Source: Ettlia oleoabundans
Lineage: Eukaryota > Chlorophyta > Chlorophyceae > Chlamydomonadales
DNA: 16,646 bases
Direction: 5' to 3'
Assembly (NCBI GenBank): GCA_019693395.1
Contig: JAAMXP010002897.1
Span: 3,978-20,623 of the forward strand
Each line of letters starts with the position of its first letter. Within the stretch, counting starts at the first letter, position 1. The notes beneath the pieces are model-generated. The model did no database searches, was not told where the DNA came from, and was given only the letters and a program-made list of their open reading frames with translations. This document shows positions 1-9,878 of the stretch, piece after piece. The position numbers were made by a program, and so were the translations under genes.

Positions 1-1530
1 ACAGCTGCTTAAGCGCAGTGGGCTGGGTGCGAAGCTTGGGTGCAATTTAGCCAGGTTGAGCAGCAGCCGCAGAGAGGGAGAAGAACTAGCCAGGAGAGGC
101 GGATACAAAGAAGACTCAAGCATGGAATGGCGGAGTGGGAGGGTAGATGGCAAAGGGGGGTGTTTCTGATGATTCAAGAGCGTGGTAACCCTGTTGGTTT
201 GTCCCAACACACACACACAAATCCCAACTGCTATGCCCACAACCACAACAACCAAACCGCGAAATACACTTCACACACCTGCATGGTGGTCTCCGTCACG
301 TTCTGGCGGCTGAAGTCCACGTACAACCCGTTGTGCTCCCGAATAAGGCTGTCAGTGCGCTCCTCGTCGACCAACAGGTCGCGCAGATGGCTAGAACACA
401 GTGTAGGGGGTTCGAGGGTGATGAATTGGGCAGGGAGGGGGAATTTGGTGTTTGTTGATGGAGGGACGGCCTGGACTGCCGTTTGGCAGGCTGAAGATCA
501 AGAAATCCTGCCTATTTCTTGCCACATCACTGAAGGTATGGTGGAGGCTGTACCGCAGTACGCGAGCGGCAGATTTGACTGAACTACAGGACAGGCAGCA
601 CACATAAGCAGCCGCATCCTTGCCAGTCACACGCACAACTTAATGTGCGCAGCTGTAGCGCCAACATGAGTATGAAATGTAAAGGTTCAGGCAACAAAGC
701 AGCGTAAAACACACCAACAATACCGACTGGTATGTGCCTGTAACATGGTAAGAAGTAAGAAATCAAGAGGTAAAAAGTAAGATACTCACAGGCTGTCAAT
801 CTCCTTGGTGTGTTCCCTCAGCGCCATCCACTCTGGGCTGTAAGCAATCGGCAGTTTCTTGCCATCCTTGCCGTTGCTCATAGCGATGCTCATGTGGCTG
901 GCATCTGCGTGGCCGATCTGGGTGAAGGCGGCGTGCACCGGCTGCGGGGCGTGGGCGCTGCGCCGTGGCTGACGCCGGGCCGCTGAGGGCCTGCAGGGGG
1001 AGAGGTGGCGGTTGCGGTGGGTAGGAGTAAGGTAAGGGTGGAGTGCCATGCGGCCGTGGTATTGCAGTTATAAGAGACCTTGAAGAAGGTTCATGAAAGG
1101 TTGGAACCATCTGGGATAGAGGCCTTGAAGCTAAGGCAAGCTTTCGGAAACAGAACACGGACGGCAGCAAGCAGGGGTGCACCAGCACTCCAACAGTGTT
1201 TGTGAGTGGCCTGCCCCTTGCAGCTGGTTTCGAACCACCAACAGCACACGCAGAACGAAAGACGCACGGGAACGCCGTCCTAGGGCAGCAGACCGCTGAG
1301 TGAGTTGAGGGGCTGAAGGCAACCCCAAGCTGAACGTCAACCGGCGCTGCTCCGAGGCTCTAACACTAAAAATATGGCGATGCGCCTATCCGTACATCAA
1401 GCGCTTGCCAGCGCGAGGGGCTGGGATAGGGTCAGGCACTTCAGCGACGACACACGGGGTGGGCTCACCTGGCGTGCAGCTGTGCCCCATGAAAGCTGCT
1501 GGTCTGCATTGAGATCGCCGTAGACTGCAT
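1..1530 (-). CDS. PGI1: Glucose-6-phosphate isomerase, plastid-type, 5' part (partial)
   Basis: Glucose-6-phosphate isomerase interconverts glucose 6-phosphate and fructose 6-phosphate, linking starch synthesis, glycolysis and the Calvin cycle. Exons on the minus strand: 1530-1469, 990-790, 390-279, and probably a fourth starting at 4 after a CAG acceptor. All junction phases agree (2, 2, 0). The first 125 residues are visible. Residues 1 to about 55 are rich in Ser, Ala, Arg and Gln with few acids, like a chloroplast transit peptide. The mature N-terminus follows: EWMALREHTKEIDSLHLRDL, then a segment ending GLYVDFSRQNVTET, the family's N-terminal helix and the conserved DxSRQN stretch. The active-site domains lie off the left edge. 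The ATG at 1530 was chosen because its 62-bp exon ends at a CAG/GTGAGC donor in the right phase; an internal Met in exon 2 could start a cytosolic form. Identity is firm; plastid targeting is inferred. Confidence 0.88.
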
Positions 1531-1787
1531 TGCACAATGCGCTCTTAAGCCAGAACCCCTGTGTCAACCTGCCGCCGGCTTCGACCGCCCGCGTGCGGTC
1601 CGGTGCTGCGCTTTGCGCCGCGGTGAGGGTAAGTGGTGGGCTGCTGGCACGATCGGCCCCTCATAACTCCCACACAGGGAAGAGCTGAGGTGGCGGGCGC
1701 AGCGTGGCGGGTGCTGACGCCCGCTGCATCACACCCCACTGATGCCAGTCATCTTACCAATACTGAACGCAGCCTCCAAATATGTAT

Positions 1788-1805
1788 AATATTGAAAGCA
1801 ATATT
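1788..1805. repeat. Short perfect inverted repeat in an AT-rich island
   Basis: AATATTG, a 4-base spacer AAAG, then CAATATT: a 7-bp perfect stem seen directly. It lies about 260 bp upstream of the isomerase start codon. It could be part of that promoter or chance in an AT-rich patch; no function is assigned. Confidence 0.5.
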
Positions 1806-1934
1806 AGTCTGGTGATATTTGCTCCCCTTGTCAACAGCATATCTTTCGTTGGCTCCAGCCGGGCCTACACAGCGGCCCCTTTTGCCACACCCTCACGGTG
1901 CTTCTGCCTGGGAGACAGTGAATGTTTGCTTAGC

Positions 1935-1939
1935 TTACA
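1935..1939 (-). terminator. Candidate poly(A) signal TGTAA for uS9m
   Basis: TGTAA on the minus strand about 245 bases past the uS9m stop codon. TGTAA is the usual polyadenylation signal in volvocalean and related green algae. Position and strand fit; cDNA evidence is not available here. Confidence 0.5.
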
Positions 1940-2183
1940 AGGAGGCCAGGCCAGCACGGCAAAACACAGATGCCAGGGTGGGTAACATGTGTAGGCCTCG
2001 CTGCCTGTCTTGCCAAGCTGCCCCCGCTGCCGCTGCTGCTGATGCCGTGCATGTGGCACGGCATATGACCCGCGTATTGCCGTGGGAGTGCCACGGCAGA
2101 GTGCGGCGCGGATGTGATGATGGTGCGACAGGGTATGGCACAGCATGGGGGCACAACTGCTGCTGCTTGTGGGTCCATATCCG

Positions 2184-5151
2184 CTACCGCTTGACCCACT
2201 GGAAAGCCTTGCGAGCCTTCTTTCTTCCTGGCTTCTTGCGCTCCACAATGCGAGCATCCCGGGACAGCAGGCCTGCGGTACAACACGGCGCAAATGACGG
2301 TACAACTGTGCATCAGCGTCAGAGCATATACATGCGACAGATGGGCGGCAAGGTGTCGTGCTCCCGTGCACAGATGACCCTTACTGCAGCTCAAGCACCA
2401 ACCTGCCAGGCCCCGACCAGCAGCTGCCGGGCGGAAGGTTCAGCTAGTGGGTCAAAGTATCGATCGCCTAGGTGCTGATAACCAACATTGGATGAGGCAA
2501 ACCACATGGGTCAATATAACCGATTGTAAGCACTCTGGCGGGCAGCTTGGTCAGCCCTCCACACACACACCACTCTGACACAGGTAGCTTAGTCAGCCCT
2601 CCACACACAAACCACTCTGACACAGGCACGCCAGAGGTCCAGGCATTTCACAAATTCAACATCCAGTCCAACACAGGCATCAGCGGCGCATAGAAATTTC
2701 ACGAGCAGCAGCAGGCCGGCTGGCCTACCTTGCGGCTTCAGGAGTTGCCGCAGGGAGGGTTCCCAATTCTGCAGGGCACGTGCCAGGCCATGCCGTATTG
2801 CCTGCACATACACAAACCCCACAGTGGACCGAGACGCAGGGGGCAGCGGTGGCGACGTTAGCAAAAAGGGATCACAGCAGCCTTGTCAGCAGCAATAAGA
2901 AGCGACAGGTTGGGCACCAAAGGAGGGTGCATTGGTCAAGTGGTCTACTGCCCATTTCCCTGCAATACACACACATGGCCTTGGCCCACACCTGCGCCTG
3001 ACCCGTGTGCCCGCCGCCCCGCACATGCACCATCACATCAAAGCACCCCAAGCTGCCCGTCGCTGCAGGCAGCACAGGAGCAAAGTTGTGTCAGCTTGGT
3101 GTTGCGCTCAGCGAGCAGCAGGACACGCGGCACGGCAAGTTAAGCAGCAAACAGGCAGGCCCCCATGGGGAAACGCAGCACACAATATTTAGCGGCATAC
3201 CACCGATTCCAGCGATGCCAGCACCACACAGCAGCAGAAGCAGCACAGCAGCAAGCATGGCAGACACTGTCCCCGCAGGGTGCAGGTGGCCCCTGTCCGC
3301 CTGCGCTGCAGCGCACTACTCCTCCACAACCCCTGTCAAGCCTGCTATGCTCTGCCTGCTATGTATCTTTCCTTAGCCTTTATATACCGCACTCCCTCTT
3401 GCATCACACTAAAACTCTGCGGTCCGACATGGTGTATAACAGCCCAGGTGGCGAGCTAGGCCAGGATCCCAGCGGTTCTATTCATCGCTTTTGTCAGCGG
3501 ACAGTCAGCAGGGGGTGTGTAACCCTGGGACAGTCAGCAGGGGGTGTAACCCTGCCGCACCCTGCATGCTCACCCTGGAATGGCGCCAGAAGGTCGTTGC
3601 GCCTCAACAGGTCGGGGAAGTAGTCGTCATAGGGCCGGCGGTTGATCATCATGTGGCCTGCGGGAGGTGGGAGCACCAGCAACATGTGTGTCTGGGTGGG
3701 GGGGGAGGGTGTGAGGAGGGGCAAGAAGTAAGCAGAGGGGGTGTGGGCGGGGGGTGCCAAAGCACGCACAAGGTTCTTGTGATCCAGCTGTGTCAAAGTG
3801 AAGGTTCAATGCGAATGAGTGGTTGCCAGTGTCGGCCGGCGGATGCATGTTGAGAGCAAAAGGCTGCCTGAAGCTAGCATCAAGACCAATTGGGCACAAG
3901 TAGGGCAGCGCAATACATGAGCCGGACGTGAGGATAGACGCAACACGGTGCTTTCAAGGTGCGCTCACCCGTCCCCGGCTTGAGCCACACCAACGCCACG
4001 CTCGTCTTGCGCTTGCCCACACCGAAGGCGCGGCCGCTGACAGGGTCCAATCGACGCACCCAGCGTGCAGCATGCATCTCCTGCATGCCATAAAAACACA
4101 ATAAGCGCAGGCCATGCAATGAAGAGGTGGACGCGAGCCTATTTACAGCAATCATTAACGGAAAGCTGCGCAGCACCAACCTCCCATGCTATACAACCTT
4201 TAAATTCCAGTGAAGACACAGAACAGTTGAAGGGCTGGCATTAGCGTGCATGGCTGGGGCATGTGTGCAGGCCTGCATATTAGCCTGCCTCAAATCTGGA
4301 ACCGCTCGTAACCCACAGATATGAGCAAGCACCCACCTTGATGTTTTCTTCCCGCTCCCGCCGCCGCTGCTTGTCCTCCTCATCGGGGTCCCAAGACAGC
4401 AGCTCCTCTAGCGCCGGAAACTCATCGGTGCCCTCCACGGGGGCTATGCCCTCGAAAATGTCCCAAGCGGCGCCCCAGTCGCCTGCCAGACGTGTGTACG
4501 GGCGATCGAACAGAATGAACATTAGAGAGGCGGTTGGCGTGGGACGATAGGTAGCAATGGTGGGTGCAACGTGCAGAAAGCCCCTGGGACCCATCCCGGC
4601 GTGCAGATTTTTTAGACTGGGGCCAAGTGTATGTTCAGCTGTATCCACCAGTTGCCGTGCTAATTTCTTGATACGCGCCAGCCCCCAGCTGCTGCCGCCC
4701 AGCACCCAGCTGTTGCCGGCCCCGGTATGAGCATACCTTCATCCATGGCTTTGCCCCATGACTCCAAAGCGTCATCCACAGTATTGAAGCTCAGCAAGTT
4801 GCCCGCTGAAGTGGTGAACTGCAAGCTGATGCTGCTGCTAGGCTTCGTTTCAATTTCGTCTTCAAGGTCATCATCGTCTTCAAGGTCATCATCGTCACGC
4901 GAGGCACTGAACTCCGCTGGCAGGTCACTACCGTCGCCGCCGCCGCCGCCCTCGCCGCTCGCTGTGGCATACTGCCGGCAGCTCACCGGCCGAGCCGCCG
5001 CCGCCCAGCTGGACTGCTGCAGTGCTAATTGCTGCATCGCAGCCGCTAGGGATGGCAAGGGGGCGCCGGCAGAGCCGGCTACCCCATCTATTGTTGCGCA
5101 TGCCTGCAACGCCGCGCCCCGCTGCAATAATCGCAACGTGTTCCGCAGCAT
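2184..5151 (-). CDS. MRPS9: Mitochondrial small-subunit ribosomal protein uS9m
   Basis: Component of the mitochondrial 30S-like subunit; in uS9 the C-terminal tail reaches the P-site tRNA. Seven minus-strand exons: 5151-4737, 4482-4337, 4080-3969, 3657-3574, 3062-2992, 2801-2729, 2272-2184; 990 nt, 329 aa, all phases consistent. Residues 1 to about 60 ([15 protein letters not shown]...) are Arg/Ala/Leu-rich, like a mitochondrial presequence. An acidic linker of repeated DDDDLED follows near residues 90-102. The uS9 domain is C-terminal: [70 protein letters not shown], and the tail [20 protein letters not shown] then FQWVKR. That ending is like plant mitochondrial uS9, not the shorter plastid or bacterial tail. 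The N-terminal extension is long compared with bacterial S9 (about 130 aa in total). One oddity: Leu replaces the usual Arg in the core motif SVARV. Confidence 0.93.
2544..2627. repeat. Two-copy 42-bp tandem repeat in uS9m intron 6
   Basis: Copies at 2544-2585 and 2586-2627, nearly identical, each with TCAGCCCTCCACACACA followed by CACTCTGACACAGG. They lie wholly inside the last intron of uS9m (2273-2728). No coding or structural role is seen. Confidence 0.9.
3501..3556. repeat. Two-copy tandem repeat, 29 and 27 bp, in uS9m intron 4
   Basis: Copies at 3501-3529 and 3530-3556 share ACAGTCAGCAGGGGGTGT and AACCCTG and differ by a 2-bp GT deletion. They begin 17 bp inside the intron from the exon 4 donor at 3573. 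Confidence 0.9.
4856..4891 (-). repeat. 18-bp tandem repeat coding the acidic linker of uS9m
   Basis: Two perfect 18-bp copies (4856-4873 and 4874-4891) within uS9m exon 1. On the coding strand each gives six residues of the DDDDLED type. The unit is a multiple of three, so copy-number change would keep the frame. Confidence 0.85.
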
Positions 5152-5576
5152 ATCTGCAATGCGCGACCTCCCGTCGGATCGCTGCAGCTATGGGTTCGAG
5201 CTGATGGGAATTCACCGTGTGTGCAGCCGATGCAGGGCAAGCAGGACGACTAGATGACAATATATAGGTTTGATAGGAGGCAAACAGGAATAGCAGGCCG
5301 GCCAGCACAGGCCAGGAAAGAGCGATGTGATGGCGGGCGCTGGTGGCGGCAGCGGCGGAGCATACGCAGGGCGGACATTCCAATTTCATTGGGGCCGGCA
5401 GCACTCGGCCTTGTTACAGTATGTGCTACGAGCAAAGGCCGATAGGCATAATCATTGATTGCAACGATAAATGTGCAGTACACGTCTTAAGACGACAGGG
5501 CACCCTGTGAAATCTAGCCGGGCTCTGCTCCTGCTTATGGCAGGTGAAGATCCAACTCTTGCTCTGGCTCCCATTC
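5152..5576. other. Intergenic region: uS9m promoter and CotH-like 3' UTR
   Basis: This 425-bp gap separates two minus-strand genes. It should contain the 3' UTR of the CotH-like gene (right, with a TGTAA signal) and the uS9m promoter and 5' UTR (left, within about 260 bp). No conserved protein or RNA was recognised. Confidence 0.55.
5414..5418 (-). terminator. Candidate poly(A) signal TGTAA for the CotH-like gene
   Basis: TGTAA on the minus strand about 160 bases after the stop codon at 5579-5577. Spacing and strand fit an algal 3' end. Confidence 0.5.
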
Positions 5577-8500
5577 TTAGCGGCGCCCCGCTGGAAGAAT
5601 GGGCGTGCCGACAGCCTGCACCTCTGCAAAATCTGCGTCCATCCATGCGATATGTGCAATTAGCCAGCTCTGCATGTTAGCCACCTCTGCACGCAAAACA
5701 CCACACAAGGCAGGCAAGGTTGAGGCCTTTCCTTGCCCCTAGTGGCCATAGGTCGGCACGCTCGTCATGCAGACGGCAGCTGGATAGGGCTAGATTCAAC
5801 CCCTAAGAGGAAGCATTACCTCTAGTCCACGTCTCTTCCGGAGTGGTGTGCCAGGGCTTGATTACAACGTCATACCATCTGTCAAAGTTGCGAAGGGCAG
5901 CCGGCTTGATCTGCAAATTATGTACCTCTCAGCAGATTTGCATAGTTTCATCAACCAAGATGAAAGAAGAAACTCACATAACAAGATTGCGTGCCTGGGA
6001 CCTGGCAGTTGCACAAACGGGTACAAGTATGGCATGGTGGCGCTTATCTAAATGCCAGGAATCTCACCTGAGCAGTGGTGTTGGCAAACATGTTGTTGAT
6101 GGCGGCATCTGACCATGGCCCTGCACGCAGCTGGGCCCATCGTGTGGCAGCAGCAGTACGGAACCGAGGGTCCTCCCACATGCGCCTGCATGGGCATGTG
6201 CGTTGACAAAATTTGAGTTCATGTGTGGGTGTGGATGTGGGTATTGGTGATTTTGTGCATGCAAGTGTGGGCGCTGGTGCGTGGGTGTGGGTTTGGGGCA
6301 GCGGGGTGGGGTTTGGTCAGCATCCACGAAAGAGGGGGCCAAATGCAGTTGGTCAACCCTTAGACTAGCCACTCTTAGAGTTGACACGCTCGCATGATGA
6401 GCGCTGTGTGGGGTAGAAAGAGGCAAAGCAACGGGACGGCAGGTAGAACAGGGGGATCAGCCATGCTGTTGCATGCTATGCCCAGTCCAGTCATATTGCG
6501 GCCAACTGGCGGATCAGCAGGTAGCAAGCGACTGGCCTTGCCTGTACCAGCGGCTGAGTCCGTCTGTGGGGTCTATGAGGCATCGCTCAGGATCAGCGCA
6601 CAGCAGGAAGCGCCAACCTTCGGGGGATATGGCCGAGCCGCCTGCCTGGCCTGCAAACACTCCATAGAGGAGGGCAGTAAGGGGGTGGTGGCAAGAAGCT
6701 GAAGTCTTGCCTAGGCTGGGGTGCCACGGGCGCTGCGGCAATAGCGGCAGCTGGTGTTGCTGGGTGCCCCAGGGTTCAAGCTCCAAGCAACGACGAGAAT
6801 GGTGGAAACTGTGTTGCTGAGTGCCCCATGACGCTTACTCTTGAATGTGAAGCATGCACCCAGCAACACCAGTCCCTGTGCCCAAAGGCGCATGCGTCAT
6901 ATTTATGGGCTGCCAGAGGCTGGTGGGCTGCCAGGCAGAGTGGAGGAAGCAGCATGGCGGGGAACCGCCGGGAGGGAAGGCAATCCTGCTAGTGCTTGGC
7001 CAATGGGCAGGGTGAATCACTTTGCTACCATGGCGACAGCAGCCCATTGGCAGGCTGCATGCTAAAGGTGGCCAGCAGCAGGCGGCCCCCTAGAGCCGTT
7101 CCTCTGCTGGCTTCCTCAACCCACATAATACGCCGAATTCTTTGTTTTCTTTCTTTCTTTCTTTCAGGGCGCCATGGCCGTCAGAGAGAAGGCAGTCAGC
7201 TGGGTATGGGGCAGATGCCCCTGCGGGGTAGATGGGTGAGCCTCCTACCTGGGCCGCTTTCTCCCATGTTGTCCCAGCCCTCGTGTGGGTAGCCGCAGCA
7301 CATGCCATAGGCCTCATTCAGGTCCCAAACGGGCCCAGCAGCCAAGGGCATGTCGCGGTCCTTGTGCAGGTACACCGAGCCTCTGCGATGGCGGCCAGCA
7401 CGGCAATGGAAGGGAAGCGTGGGAATCGTTCTCGCTGGGTTGCTTCCTTCAACGCTGGAAGAGCTTGTTTAAGAAATATTAGCAGTTTTGGGTAGTGGCG
7501 GTTTCCTGAAGCACTTGTGTGCCCCTTGCTCACTGCCTTATCTCCATCACAGCAGATGCTTAATTAGTATGTTTGACTCACCGGTAGCCATCCGGGTTCT
7601 TGGTCAGTTCAGTGAGAAGGAAGTAATCCACCCAGGATGGCCCATCAATTAGGTCGGTGTAGCCGGGAGAGCGGCTGCAGCGAGGGCATGACAGCAGAAG
7701 GGACATGTGGATATCCACAAGCCTTGGCATGTGCTCAAGCTTGACATTTGTACGCTGCAGGGTCTCCACATGGTCGGTGCACTTGGGTTGAAACCTATGT
7801 GCACCGCCTTCGGCTTCCAAATTCTTTCAAAAATTCGGAACAACCAAGGCCAAGGGGCACGGCATGCATGCTCCATGTTGCAGCAGGCAACCAGGAAAGC
7901 AAGCAGGCCAGTGCTCCATTGCACAGCAGGCAAGCAAACCAGCTGGCGGACAGGCTCAGGTTGGCAGCGGGTTTGGCACCGGAGCACTGGTGTCACCGAG
8001 TGGCAGACCCCTGCCCTAACAGTGGCAGTGCGGGTAGGTTGGCGGAGTCATTGCTGCACACCTGAGCCAATCTGGGGCCTCCAAAGCCTCTTGGAAGCTC
8101 TGCAGATAGTTGGTCAGCCAGGCCAGCGCCTCGGGCCCAGCTTTCTTTGGGTCCCTGCAATGGGGGTCCAGCCGTTACGGTGCACCAGCAGGTGCGGGTC
8201 AGTACCCTGACCCGCCTCGTAAATAAAGGGCAGATTGCAGAGTAAGAAGATTGAGGGAGAAGCTGCCACCACCCCTGATCCTTTCCACCATGTTGAGCAG
8301 GACAGGATTGCAGCAACACTGACAGCTTGAAGCATGCTCCTGGCTTTTGCAACAACCAGCCATAGCCCGGCAGCATGCCAACAGTTCAAGATGACACTCA
8401 CTTCAACTGGAAAGGGTGCTCCCAGCCAGGCAGCAGCCCAAAGAGCACGTCTCCTGGCTCGGTGTTGTCATTATCATAGGCAAATAGGTAGCCACCACTG

Positions 8501-9878
8501 AGGTTGGGTGGCTCCAAATCTTGCAGTGGCAGACGCTCAGGCAAAATCTTGAGCTTCTCCATCCCAATGTAAAGGCCGTGGTAATGGGCAGGGGAGAGGA
8601 CGGTAGCGCCATCGTCCATAAGAAACACCTCACACCACACTGTACGGGAGGCATACTGGCCCGAGGCACGAGCCAGGCTGCAGTTTGCACCACATTATTG
8701 GACAAAAGGAGGGTAAGCCATCAGCACAAATACTTGAGTGCTTCTTGCCTGCAAGCTTGCAGGCAGGAAGCAAGGCACAGCCATGCCCCTCAGCAGCTTT
8801 GCAGGCGGTGCTCAAGCTGTGAGGTTCGTTGAGGTCTCTCCTCATCTGTGTGAATCCTGGCACCCGAAAGGCCATGCAGGCTGTGGGCTCACTTGTAGCC
8901 AAGGTGGTTGCGCATGCCAAAGGTCATGTCCACCTCACCATCCCCATACCTGCATCCAGGCAGCAGCACCCCTACCAATAGCAGTTGGTAACATAGCAGC
9001 CATACGCATAGTGTAACTCTGGCTGCAAGCTGAACCCAGGTTCGTGGGTCGTCCAAGATGGCATGTGGCAAGGAAAGCAACCCGCCCATTGGCATCACGA
9101 CTTCAGGCACGCGGCTTATACATACGGCCGGCCAAATAAGCACCAGCATGCATAAGCTGTTGCTCCAGGGTTCTTACAGGATCCACTCCTCATCAGCAGG
9201 CATGCCCAGGAATGGGAAGTTGTTCTTTTTTGTGTTGTTACCGTCATCCCTCAACTGCCGCAGGTCCACACGGAGGTTCTTCTTGGCGTTGAAGGCACTG
9301 GCTGCACCCAAGCAAGATGCCCACCGGCAGCGATTGGCGCTGTCAAGGAACGAAGTGAAGAACGGTCAGGGGTGGAGCTGCAGGGGGGCACCGCTGATTA
9401 CAGGCACTGCAAGCAGGGGAGCTACTCACTTGAACCCCGCACAGCAGCAGTGGCCAGGCCGGAGTAGTCTTCAAATGCTCCTGGAAGCAGGGAGGGCTTG
9501 TGAAAGATTAGGACAGTGCTGCTCAGCATGCATCGGCAGATCAGCAGGCAGCAGAACTGGTCACGCTCAGCCGCACTGTTGAGCTGACCAGTGGGACGCA
9601 CCCCAGGAGCAGGTGCATATTGTTGATGGCACTTTGACTTTCTTGATCTCCACCTCCTCCCCCGCTGTGTCGATCACAACCACTGGCAGGTTGCTGGAAA
9701 AGCCGATGGCAGCCAGCTGCTGGCAGCAGAGGTTGTCCGTTGGGGCGGCTGGGGCCGCTGCAGCCGCCACAGCCGGGAGTGGCTCTTGCAGCAGCAGCCT
9801 GTTGGCGGCCCCTGCTGCTGCAGAAGAGCGCGACAGCAAACAGGCAAGAGCCAAGCAGGACGCCAGCAGCAGGTGCAT
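5577..9878 (-). CDS. Secreted CotH-family protein (spore-coat-type atypical kinase fold)
   Basis: Twelve minus-strand exons: 9878-9602, 9480-9430, 9301-9178, 8949-8893, 8677-8402, 8154-8062, 7674-7582, 7382-7249, 6650-6542, 6185-6068, 5910-5820, 5686-5577; 1533 nt, 510 aa, phases matching throughout. Residues 1 to about 21 (MHLLLASCLALACLL...) form a signal peptide; no other membrane segment is seen. The CotH domain fills most of the rest: SSNLPVVVIDTAG (61-73), AAVRGSTSAFNAKKNLRVDL, FPFLGMPADEEWILYG, MTFGMRNHLGYNLAR, HYHGLYIGMEKLK (201-213), GGYLFAYDNDN (231-241), WVDYFLLTELTKNPDGYR, KDRDMPLAAGPVWDLNEAYG (331-350), and a C-terminal part ending ETW.. to WLIAHIAWMDADF. Bacterial CotH phosphorylates spore coat proteins in a secretory-kinase-like fold. 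The Asp residues in YDNDN and WDLN are candidate catalytic or metal ligands. Substrate and activity in this alga are unknown; ER/Golgi or cell-wall action is inferred from the signal peptide. Intron 9 has a GC donor. Confidence 0.9.
6186..6541 (-). other. GC-AG intron (CotH-like intron 9)
   Basis: The exon 9 donor reads TACAG/GCAAGG and the acceptor ATGCAG/GCGC, joining AG to G to give SRWYRRMWEDP in phase. No GT donor nearby keeps the frame: reading through reaches a stop 8 codons later. AG/GCAAG is the standard form of the minor GC donor class. Confidence 0.8.
6751..6872. repeat. 17-bp perfect inverted repeat with internal direct repeat
   Basis: The arms CTGGTGTTGCTGGGTGC (6751-6767) and its exact reverse complement (6856-6872) flank an 88-bp spacer inside CotH-like intron 8. 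A third, direct copy matching 17 of 18 bases lies at 6811-6828. No clear target-site duplication flanks it, so a MITE remains only one possibility. Confidence 0.8.
8739..8772. repeat. 34-bp near-perfect palindrome
   Basis: Centred between 8755 and 8756 on AAGCTT. The central 20 bp (8746-8765) are perfectly palindromic. Beyond one T/G mismatch the arms match for a further 6 bp, to 8739 and 8772. It lies in CotH-like intron 4, with no loop, and could extrude as a cruciform or fold in the transcript. Confidence 0.9.

Larger units (their letters stand above)
1531..2183. other. Intergenic region: PGI promoter side and uS9m 3' UTR
   Basis: No coding exon is supported here. The left part should hold the promoter and 5' UTR of the isomerase gene and the right part the 3' UTR of uS9m, both minus strand. 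It contains an AT-rich island around 1780-1820 in otherwise GC-rich DNA, with a short perfect inverted repeat. Open frames crossing it on both strands have no family resemblance and mostly overlap the uS9m last exon in antisense. Confidence 0.6.

Noticed and set aside
1200..1300. A possible tRNA on the minus strand, from GGTTCGAAACC matching the B-box
   Set aside because: The T-stem has a mismatch, no A-box was found at the right distance, and no acceptor stem forms. It lies in intron 1 of the isomerase gene.
1819..2478. A 219-codon open frame on the plus strand
   Set aside because: It overlaps the last exon and 3' UTR of uS9m in antisense. The translation looks random; the minus-strand exon is supported by the conserved uS9 tail.
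7139..7169. A (TTTC)n tract ending in CAG on the plus strand that looks like a strong 3' splice acceptor
   Set aside because: It is antisense to the CotH-like gene and lies within its intron 8; no plus-strand coding exon with family resemblance follows. Treated as a microsatellite.
9058..9582. A 174-codon plus-strand open frame
   Set aside because: It is antisense to CotH-like exons 2 and 3, which are supported by conserved motifs and matching splice phases.
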